Source of the DNA: Apostichopus japonicus
Lineage: Eukaryota; Echinodermata; Holothuroidea; Aspidochirotida; Stichopodidae
Direction: 5' to 3'
NCBI RefSeq assembly: GCF_037975245.1
Contig: NC_092576.1
Span: 42,317,111-42,381,110 of the forward strand
Length of the DNA stretch: 64,000 bases
A program made the translations under genes and the position numbers. The notes under the pieces are model-generated. The model saw only the letters and a list, made by a program, of their open reading frames with translations, was not told the DNA's origin and ran no database searches. Position 1 is the first letter of the stretch. Each line of letters starts with the position of its first letter. This document shows, one piece after another, positions 13,126 through 24,700 of this stretch.

Positions 13126-13489
13126 TCCCCTGGCTATAGACCACATTGTCACCACAACCGCGTCTTCACGCCCCGTGAAAAGTGGAAGCAGTGAGTGTGA
13201 GTACCGGTAAGCGTAACACAACTTCGTCTTAGGCCAATGACTTGCCTCATTTCAGCCAGTTCTCAAACATCCCCTTACTTGGTGACGGAGCGTCCATCTA
13301 TACAGTCAGGGGGCGGATGCCCCCCCCCCCCTGACGGACTCAAATGGACTGCTGGCGCCCTTTTCAGCACTACTTATTACTTATTCGCGATTATTGACTA
13401 TTTTATTGCGCTCTCATATACCTATTGACATTTTTCATATTCTGTTGGTGTAATTTTCCGACAAAATGGAGACGACACCTATTTATTCA

Positions 13490-14085
13490 CTGTTTCAAAT
13501 TAAATCCGGTATATGTCATATTAAATCGGCATATACCAATTTAATTCGGCTTCTACCTAATGAAATCGACATATCATCGATTTCGCGGGCCTTGTCAGGT
13601 GACTGCACGTGATGTACCTCCACCGATATTAATCATCACCGAAATCGGGATTCGGAATATGTTAATTAGCTAAATCGATGATATATCGATTTAAATAGGT
13701 ATATGTCAATTTGAGTTGCTAGAAACTGGTATAAGTCCAATGAAATTGACTTCTATCGATTTATTTTACATATCATCGATTTAAATAGGTATATGTCGAT
13801 TATAACCGGTATATGTGGATTTAAACTTGTATAAGTCGAATTAAATTGGTATATGTCGATTTAAATGACATATACCGATTTAATTTGACATATCATCGAT
13901 TTGTTTTACTCATCATCGATTTAAATTGGTATATGTCGATTTAAATCGATGATATGTCGAATTAAACTGGTATATGTCGATTTAAATCGGTAGAAGTCAA
14001 TTTAAGCTGCTAGAAACTGCATGGTATAAGTCGAAGGAAATTGGTATATGTCGATTTAAATCGGTATATGTCGATTCCCCACGTT
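13490..14085. repeat. Degenerate repeat field of GGTATATGTCGATTTAAAT in both orientations
   Basis: About 600 bp built from a ~20-bp motif, GGTATATGTCGATTTAAAT and its reverse complement, interleaved with ATATCATCGATTT and AGTCGAATTAAA variants. ATCGAT and TTTAAA palindromes recur. Motif orientation flips many times, unlike a simple head-to-tail satellite. Non-coding. Confidence 0.75.
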
Positions 14086-14769
14086 TTCAGACTGATGGCC
14101 CGCCATATAAGCGACCACGAATGTGGGAGAAGCCCGTAAGGGCTTATAGATTACAACTTACACGTTGAGTGGCTTCCAATTAAACATTTTTAGCTCAATT
14201 ATGGAATTTTTTCATTTAGAAAGTTATTTAATATGGGAAAACTGTATTCTTGCTCTTGGATGAGAACCCACCTTACTATGACCCGGCCAGGTGGTAGGAA
14301 GCTTCCAAATAGTGGGGAGTCCACATATCAGAGGGGCACTTTCTCATTCCACAACCGCCACTCGTTATGCTATAAAAACCGATACACACCGCAACATAAA
14401 AGGATTAAGCTGACAGACCAGGTTTAGTATAGAATAATATGCTAGTAGAATGAGCTGCAAACATGATGTTTTATTTATTGAGATTGTTTATTGTTAACTG
14501 TGCTACAAAAAGAAATGATAATTGAAATAATATATTAAAATTAGCAAAGGCTTAAGAATCTAAAAGACAGTTCTTCATCAAAAGGGGACATTTTATTTGC
14601 CAGTAGGGCACATTTTGCTTTTTGGAAAAAAAGTGGGGTGGGGGCACTTTCCCCCCGTGCCCCGGCTCCTGCCCCACTGGACCCGGCCAACCCCAAACCT
14701 CCAGATTGCTAAGCCTCATTGCTTCAAATGCCACAGCCTTTATATCCACTCGGCCACATGGAAGCAGGA

Positions 14770-15845
14770 CACTTCGCCCAACAACCATTTCGCCCAACTG
14801 CCATTTCGCCCAACCTTACCATTTCGCCCAACCAGCCTGGTCATTTCGCCCAACCAGCCTGGTCATTTCGCCCAACCAGTCTGGTCATTTCGCCCAACCT
14901 TGATTAAATATGATATTTCAAAAGGAGGCGTTCGGGAATTATTAACGTTACAGGATACGAACCGAATATTAAGGAAACTTAAGGATTGATCAGTGTGTTA
15001 GGGGTTAGGTTTGATAGTAAACGTTCGAATATTAAGGAATATTTAGGAAACGTGAAGTCTTTACTTTGTATAACTTTAGTAAGGAAACGTTCGGGAATTT
15101 TTAACGTTACAGGATGCGAACCGAATATTAAGGAATCTTGAGGATGGATCAGTGTTTTAGGGGTTAGGTTTGATATAGTAAACGTTCGGGAATTGTTAAC
15201 GTTACTGGATACGAACCGAGTATTAAGGAAACTTGAAGTCGTGGTTAAATTGATTACATATGTGATTACATATGTGGTTACATTGATAAAGTGGTTATAT
15301 TGATTAAATATAGTAATTCAATATTACGGACGGGTTTTATAATTTTTTTTCAATTTAATAAGGAAACTTTCGGGACTTGTTAGTCAGTAGGATGGATCAG
15401 TGATTTAGGGGTTAGGTTTGATAGGTTTTTATGAAGACCGATTCCCCTGTGTTTGTATAATAATATAACTTCCATTGTATGCGTAAAGGCCTAAAGTAGT
15501 GTAATCCTCCCATTATACCCGAAATAACTGCTCAGACTCCGATCGATATCGAGCGGACCTCACTTTTTTATTTACCTATTACGAAGTAACCTAACCCCAA
15601 ATAAATCAAATTGAACTAGTGGAATAGAAAAAGTAATATTATTCTGACTGAATATTAGTAAAAAAAAGGTTGGGCGAAATGACCAACACGGTTGGGCGAA
15701 ATGACCATGCTGGTTGGGCGAAATGACTATGATGGTTGGGCGAAATGACCATGCTGGTTGGGCGAAATGACCAGGCTGGTTGGGCGAAATGACCAGGCTG
15801 GTTGGGCGAAATGGCAGTTGGGCGAAATGGTTGTGGGGCGAAGTG
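14770..15845. mobile_element. Non-autonomous element with terminal inverted arrays of ATTTCGCCCAACC
   Basis: The left end (14770-14905) carries about seven copies of ATTTCGCCCAACCAGCCTGG-like units. The right end (15668-15845) carries about nine in reverse complement. Outermost bases match: CACTTCGCCC on the left and GGGCGAAGTG on the right. Between them, a ~165-bp block (ACGTTCGGGAATT, ACGAACCGAATATTAAGGAA, AGGGGTTAGGTTTGATA) recurs about three times. There is no protein; apparent Pro/Phe-rich ORFs are translations of the array. The superfamily is not identified and no target duplication is clear. Confidence 0.8.
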
Positions 15846-15849
15846 ACTA

Positions 15850-18005
15850 GAAAGCGGCCACATCACCGGTCATTTGACCTAGTGTATTGGCATTTTCTGA
15901 GTCATTTCTTGGATGTTGAAGAGAATGAATTGAACTGCTGATGGTCTAAGTGTATCTATGCTCTAGCGGCCTTGTGAAGTGAAAAGTTTAGTGTAAGTCA
16001 GTTGAACTATTAATTCTGGTGCGACACCCGCATACCCAATGTTACACTGTATCGATAACACAAAACGTGCCTTCACGTAGCCTATATGCGCCATGAAGTC
16101 AAGTGTGACTTTTCTTCGTTCAACCGGTTGAAAAGGCAATCATGCACGGTCCGAGATATTTTGTTAAACTAAAGTGCACTTTGTTATATCAGGGAGCATG
16201 GAGACGGAGAATGGGGGGGGGGCAAGGGTGACTTGTGTCCCCTCCCACTCTTTTTACCATTGAATTTGGTCCATCTTTTCACCCATACTTGGTGGGGCTT
16301 TTTATTCTTAAAAAATAATAGAAGTGTACTATATGAACCCATTGTACCGATATATGATCAGCCCTCCCACTTCAAAATTATCTCTGTGGTCCATGTATAT
16401 GTTGGAAATAGGGGAGAAAATTCCAGGGGTGGGGGTAGTACCTCCCACTTTTTTTGTTATGGGCTGATGGTCTACACAATTCCTTAAATCCCGTCCCTCC
16501 TTCAATCCCAAAGACCGTGGTTAATAATAGATCGGAGACCAGAATCGGGAAGCATGTTTCATGCATCCTAATCGATCATGTGTAAGGGGGAAAATATTTA
16601 AAAAATTGCCACAAGAAATTATTTTGCGAGCCCGTATGTTACACTAAGCGTAAGTCGAACTAATTCTTCCGGGTTTTGCGTTCCTTCGTGCATTCCTTAC
16701 GTTCAAGTCAATTTAAATGAAGTCGTGTAGTTGCGGAGCTTCATAGAGTAGTGAACGACACATATCTACCTTTGCAGCGTACCTACAGCTTATGTAACAC
16801 GCAATTCAAGTTTTTATAGACAGCAAAGTTTACCCTGAAAATCGAGAATGAAAGCATCTCTCTGGGTGTACGTGCGGTGAATTTATGAAAGTCATCCCGT
16901 AACCCCATACAGTTAGGCCACATCAAAACAGTTATCTGGACGTTTTTATGTTATTCCTTAGTTGCATATAGCCGACGTACTAATTAGAAAAAAGATATTT
17001 TCAAAATAAAATTAGATAAAAGAATATATTTTGTTAATAACTGCCCAATGGAGCAAGTCTTGAATGCAGAACCCATGTACAGCCCCTAGCCATATCTCTT
17101 TGTATATCCATAGCTGTGGATATTCTTACAACATGGAAGTATTACCCTCACAGCGGTGAACGGTTTGTACATGGTCAGGGTATAACTTCTATTGTTTGTA
17201 GTATCATGGAGCTAAACACAGATTTAAGCTCCATGGTACAATAAACTATCTTGTCTATTGAACGTGGCACCGCTTTGATTTACACCTTCGGTAGAAAAAG
17301 CTTTTGTACTCTGCGAACTCTTTTAAGATTGTAAAGATTGTAAAGATATAACAAGCGTTACCTTTCATCCAGGGATTATAACGTGAATAGGGCCATCACA
17401 CGGCGCGTGAATACAGAAATTAATCCCGACATCATGGATCGATCAATAATAGACAATGAACAGCTAATTGCCATGTCTAGCTTTGTAGTTATAGTACACG
17501 GGAAAGAATCCCGGTAGGGGCGAGGGTGGGGAGCTACAGGACCAGGGATACTGATCATGCATCCTGTATGTCGTACAGTGTGTGGAAGAGGCCACCGATG
17601 CTTCGCATGTGATACGCTGTAATTGTGGGGCTCATTTAATGGAATCAAAATGAGCCGCAAGCTTACAATTAAACCAATGTTACAGAAAATATGAAAATGT
17701 TGTTGCTGCTTTTCCATTATGAATCATTATGAATTCAATTTTCTTGCAAACAATGCGATAATTACAAACAGATCCAGGCACATACGAATATTGATATGAG
17801 TACATTGGATAATTATTGTGTGACCGTATATGCGTTCCTTAATAAGTGTCGGGCACATTCCAAACAAGGGAATTATCTATTTAATTTGTACATATATTTG
17901 TTTTGATATTTCCAGTAACAACTGATACCATGAAGAAACACCAATAACTAAAGATGGATCTCTTTAAAAAAAAAAATGTGTGCATTTTCTTCGCATGAGG
18001 GGAAT
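15850..18005. other. Non-coding spacer
   Basis: No convincing exon. A poly-G run lies near 16214. Small ORFs lack splice context or family features. Confidence 0.4.
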
Positions 18006-18009
18006 GGAG

Positions 18010-18126
<117 letters not shown>

Positions 18127-18178
18127 AGGCCTATATATAATCGAAAATCGTAATGAGTTGGAAAATCAAGAACAGTAG

Positions 18179-18484
<306 letters not shown>

Positions 18485-18578
18485 TTGCAAAACGGGAGGG
18501 ACTGGGAAGGAAAGAGAAAAAAAACAATTAGTCTGTCTGGGCTTGCCATCTTAGCTTCTCATTGCTCTTTTACTACCG

Positions 18579-18586
18579 CCAATCAG
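18579..18586 (+). promoter_or_regulatory. Candidate CCAAT box upstream of the ParB-methylase gene
   Basis: CCAATCAG lies about 180 bp upstream of the chosen ATG at 18763, in an otherwise unremarkable 5' region. It matches the NF-Y type CCAAT box. No TATA is evident at a fixed distance, so this is only suggestive. Confidence 0.3.
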
Positions 18587-18762
18587 CATCCACCTTTTTG
18601 GCGGGGAATTTGTCCACTCCGAATATCACGGATATCACCGCATAACCACAGCGCTTAGTGTCCGGGTTAACAAATCTTATTGTTGTCTAGCTCGCATTTA
18701 AAGAGTCAAATAAATTTAGAATAATCATAGCAATCGCAGAAATCAGCACGTTACACATCACT

Positions 18763-21700
18763 ATGACTAAGGCAAGAAAATGGTGGATGGAGACCGAAAC
18801 TGGGGGAGAAATCGTCATCCGAGTTCAAGGAAACACTGGTCCCGAACCTCTGAGACATAACCAGACTCCGAAAAGGAAATACAGTGGAGTCGCTAGTTGC
18901 GAACCTTACGAAAAGGATGGACAAATGTTGAAGGTGAGTTTTTTTTCTTCAAAATTCCATTTAATGTGTATATACCGCTGTGGCTCTGACTGTTTGTAAC
19001 AACAAGAAAAGAGATATATATATAATAGATCAGTCTCATTAGGCAAGTCAAGATATGACGAAAATGCCCTGCGTATTATGTTACAGCAAAGTAGAAACTG
19101 TGTACTGACCATAGGTACTGACAAGCGTTAGCAAGAAAAGTTTTACGCGTTCCATGAACCATAGGGATAAGTTAGGTAATGTAGTGTGTATAAATGCGTT
19201 ATCGTCTAAATTTACATTATTGCGAGTACAACCACAGATAATCTTTAGTACAACTTTTTCCGGGGTTTAAGCGTATATGAGATTGGGAGTAAGTAGCCTA
19301 TCGATATCAGTGCCGATACAATATAACATAATTTAGGCCGTAATATTAAAACGATTGCTTTATTAACTCATGTTTTTAGAACCATAATGTTTACGTTTCA
19401 ATGTTTCATGAAGTGGCTACGTTCACCTGTGGCATTTCAACTCAATATCCTATGCTATTATTAATGTAGTACTAGTTCTGGTGATACTAACATTATAAAT
19501 GTAGTGACAAAGGCTACTTCTTTATCGACAATATCTTAGCCTATACCACCACTCGTTATCTATAACCTGTAGGCTGTACCCCTATTACAGGGGTCTAAAA
19601 CAGTTAGAGTATCGCAGGAGTCAGTTAGGAGAGGGGTTGGGGAGGGTAATTAGTTGATGTATGTTTAGTGTACGTCAGTTAAACCCTAGAGGTGGGTTAA
19701 TTCGTTTTGGTTTAGTAACATGGTTTTCAAATTTAGCACTAATTAAATTAATTTTGCCTTGTATAGGCCTATCTAGCGTTTCCCTAATTTGCTACACACT
19801 GTTGAGGAAATTTTTCTTATAGGGATAAAGACCAATAGGGATAAGTTAGGTAATGAAGTGTGTATAAATGCTTTATCGTCTAAATTTACATGATTGCGAG
19901 AACAACCACAGATAATCTTTAGTACAACTTTTTCCGGGGTTAGGCGTATATGAGATTGGGAGTAAGTAGCCTATTGATACCAGTGCCGATACAATATAAC
20001 ATAATTTAGGGCGTAATATTAATACGATTGCTTTATTAACTCATGTTTTTAGAACCATAATGTTTACGTTTCAATGTTTCATGAAGTTGCTACGTTCACC
20101 TGTGCTATTTCAACTCAATATCCTATGCTATTATTAATGTAGTATAGTAAAGGCTTCATAATTGACGCACCCCCGTAATTGACGCACCTTCAATTATTAC
20201 TAGCAACGATATAGAGGGCAACCTAAACTTTTTGCAGTCAAGCAGAATTACATATTTTCATGAATTTTAATCCATTTCAGCTATTTGCTGACCAAATTGT
20301 GGTATTTTTTACCCTTTTAACACCCTCCCCCCAGTTTAACACATATTTTTGACATTTGGAAATCTTACAGTACTCCCTAAAAATAACCAAAATTACTTCA
20401 ATATGATACCACTACTCTCTGGGACCTGACCTGTCTAAGCTTAGAGGTTCAGAGCATAGCAAACAGCATCCAAAGTCAATGGATGTATACTTAGGCCTAC
20501 ACTACAGTTAGGTTATCGACGAATGTGTCAATTTAGGGGTATGAAAGAACTTGACACAGCAGACATTTTGTGGTCAAATTCTTCTCAATTGTACGTTGCG
20601 TAGGCACAGAACAATAAATATTTTGAGATCATTACATTTCTGATGAACTACACATATGAAAAGTGCATGCAGTTGAGTGATTTTGATTTTATGTTGACCG
20701 ACATCGTCAATCCAATCCTTAAGTGCGTCAATTATGAGCCCACCATGCTACTAGTGCTGGTGATACTGTTATTAAACACTAGAGGTGGGTTAATTTGTTT
20801 TGGTTTAGTAATGTGGTTTTCAAATTTAGCACTAATTAAATTAATTTTGCCTTGTATAGGCCTATCTAGCGTTTCCCTAATTTGCTACACACTGTTGAGG
20901 AAATTTTTCTTATAGGGATAAAGACCATAGGGATAAGTTAGGTAATGAAGTGTGTATAAATGCGTTATCGTCTAAATTTACATTATTGTGAGTACAACCA
21001 CAGATTATCTTTAGAACAACTTTTTCCGGGGTTAGGTGACATGAGATTGGGAGTAAGTAGCCTATTGATACCAGTGCCAATACAATATAACATAATTTAG
21101 GCCGTAATATTAATACGATTGCTTTATTAACTCATGTTTTTAGAATCATAATGTTTACGTTTCAATGTTTCACTAAGTTGCTACGTTCACCTGTGCCATT
21201 TCAACTCAATATCCTATGCTATTATTAATGTAGTACTAGTGCTGGTGATACTGTTATGTAGTGACAAAGGCTACTTCTTTATCGACAATATCTTAGCCTA
21301 CAGTATACCACCACTCGTTATCTATAACCTGTAGGCTGTACCCCTATTACAGGGGTCTGAAACAGTTAGAGTATCGCAGGAGTCAGTTGGGAGAGGGGAT
21401 GGGGGGGGGGTAATTAGTTGATGTATGTTTAGTGTACGCCAGTTAAATACTAGAGGTGCTTCAATTTGTTTTGGTTTAGTAGCGTGGTGGGCTAACTAAA
21501 TTAATTTTGCCTTGCATAGGCCTATATAGCGTTCCCTAATTTGCTACACACCGTTGAGGAAATTTTTCTTACTTTGTCATTCAGTCATTATGTTTGTGCA
21601 TTCAGGATGTCTCAGAACAATTTGAAGAATTAAGACCACCAAGATAGCACTTTGAGAACTTCTAACAATTTATAGCATACAGTCTGTCAGAGTTTTTTAT

Positions 21701-24700
21701 AAACAATTAAACCAACTTTTTGAAATATAGCCACTACAGGTTGATTTGTGTAGACGACCTGTAGCCTGCATGCAAGTGGGGGTGTGGGAGGTCATGGATT
21801 GGTAAATTAACATCCCTACGTACTTCTAGCAATTTTTTTTATTGTTCATAAGACTGATGATGACCAAAACATGGTGAGGAGGCTAAAGCCCTCCCCGCTC
21901 CCCCCCCCCCCCCTCTGGATCTATCTACCAGTCCCTGAGTATGGCTAATTACACACAATCAACTAGAATAGTTTTTAACACGTTCACATTTCTTTTCAGA
22001 TTTTCTTCACGGATAGAATTGACAATCCACGAGCCTTTCAACTGAATGCCTTCTCCTGGAATTCTTCTGAATTTTCACGTCAGTTTCAACCCCTCCTCTC
22101 AAATAAGAATAAATTTAGTGAAAAGCTGAATGACTTGGTAGGGTCATTGCAATCTTCCTACACCATCGTTCAAGTTCATAGAGAAGATGATACGGTAGTG
22201 AATCCGATGTCTACTTTTGAGTGGGAACTTTCAGGAAGTGAGGTCCCAGAGATAGGGGACTCAGTAGTACATAGGTGAGTATCCACACATGAAGAATAGA
22301 ATTAATGTAGACTTTTAACAAAATTATCTGATATTAATGTGCAATTCAAACCATTTAATGATTACTATACATTAGGATCCATGTAGGCTTGCAATTTGAT
22401 TAATCAGTTTTATTACCACGCCCTGGGGAAAATTTACCTCGCTGTGACATTCGGTCATCTTTTATCCTCATAAAATGTCTACATGGCACCCTTTGTATGT
22501 ATACACAACTTAGGGCAAATTATTGTCAGCTTTTGCCACGCTGGTGTATGATTTGTCATTGGCAGGACAGATACTACTATACAGCTAGCACAGACTGTTT
22601 CAAGTCTCCTCAAACCTGGTGTGTTACTAAGGGCATTTGCATACTTATTAAGTAGATCTGATAGTTAGGAAGGGTCACATGACCCTGTATTAACCAATCA
22701 CAGGGGCAGATTGTAAATAACCCATAAATAGGGGTTGTAGAAATGTGAATAATCTGTCACAATCACAGGTGTTGTAATGTATAATATTGATGGTTCTTTT
22801 ACAGCACTCCAGCTAGAGCACCCACTAGACAGACAAAGAGAACAAATAGTGCTTCCATTGATGACCTCCCTGCTTTGTTTAAGAAGAAAAAGTTGGAGAT
22901 GTCTGCAGATCTCAAAATCATAGAAGAAGTGAAGGAAGCGTACTTGGGTAAGTTTCCCCAAACTTCAACATGGCCTGACGCACCAGAGGAATTTGTATTT
23001 AAACAGTTGTCAACTGCAATTTTTCCTTTACATCAATTTCCATGACAATACTGCTGAGGTCAAAATAAGCAGTTTTTTTTAAGGTAAGAGGTCGTGCACT
23101 TGCATGGACAATAAACTGTTTACATTCCTGTCTAATTCGCCGTGTTACTGTTTGCAACCTGTATGGAAAAAATTCCTGTGAGGGAAAATAACCTGAGAGA
23201 TCTCAGCAAGTTGCTCATTTAGTCAGGAGGAATAACAAGGTTTTAGGGCTGTTAATACAAAATGATATGTGCAATTGACTGCCAGGGTATGTGTCTCTTA
23301 TGCTCCAGAGTTTTTATTTTTCAAATCACAAAAGTTTCCTTCTAACTTAATTTATTCAGGTTCTGCCAGAATCCAAACAGCCCATCTGACGTTAGGCATC
23401 CAGCTGAGAGAAATTCGGGAGGCTTTTGTGACTGAGCTGATGGACAAGATGGTTGAGTTTCCTGGGCATTTTTATCAACCTCTCTGTGTCATCATCGACA
23501 CCCTTGATGACATCACTCATTTTAAGGAAACAAATGTAAGTCACCATATCAAAGTGTATGGACACATTTGATGAGTCCATACTAAGTTTGACCAGTTATT
23601 GATTAAATTATAAACAAAGACTTACAAATCACAATTCAACAAACCAAATCATTGCTGTAATTGTTTTGACATTATTTTGTTCTTCAACAGGCAAATGGTT
23701 TCCATTACAAAGTTATTGGAGGCTGTCACAACTATTCTGCTGCTGAGCGACTCAGTCAGATGTACCCTGGTCAAGATGTTTTCAAGACTAGACTGTGCTC
23801 TATTTACAGCAACACATTGAGTGAAGAGGCTATCCTTTGGCTTGCAAACAGACACAATAAAGTGGGAGAATTTAGACACAGCATGTCATTAAAGGAAAAG
23901 GTAATTTATCAGTTGAGTTTTGATGACCTTTTAACAGTTTCTAATGACCCTGTGACTCGCCAATTTTGTGAATCCCAACCAATTTTTAGGCAAGACTCTG
24001 GGCTTGTTTTCTGCAGATTGCACGTTCAAGTGTTCAAGTCCTGGGGTGGTCATTGTGGTTGTTCTTGTCCCTACCTGGATGTCCATACAAGTGTGTACTT
24101 TTCTATTAATTCACATTGTTCTGTTCCTCTGTCTTACAGATACAGCTCTGTCGGAATATTTTTGAGACATCTGGGATGGAGAATGAGCAGTGGCGTACTA
24201 CTGTGACGGCAATTTTTAGTCCAGAAAGTCTTGCTGGCAAATTTACCTTACTGTTTCTTACATACGTAGGACACTAGAAAAGCTTCTATACACTGTTTTG
24301 TTTAATTAATTTCGATATATAAATCTATTAATATATTTATATATCAAATTTCCAGTCAGCACAAGTTAGTGCACAATTGAATTCTTGTTGTGCTTGTTAT
24401 TTCCCTATTTATGACAAGTTTGGTGATTTTGTGTGGATCATGCTCTTTCATATGTGTTTTTTTCGGTGAAAAAAAAAACAATTTTTGCATTTTCAGTGCA
24501 TTTTTTCAGTGAAATTGATGAGATAGATATTGAATTGTTATTGAAAGTCATGATGGGCAGAGTGGCCAAGACTCTGGTGCTTGTTATCTGGGTTTACAAA
24601 TGTCCACTTGTGATATGACTTGCACTTGTTTGTTATGCAGGAAGAAACAAAGGGTGTTATCAAGCTTTTGATAAAGCTTGCAACACTGGAGGAAGAGACA

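Noticed and set aside
14597-14989. Pro/Phe-rich ORFs (PNQPGHFAQPAWSFRPT type)
   Set aside because: They are frames of the short inverted arrays of a non-coding element and appear in all three frames.
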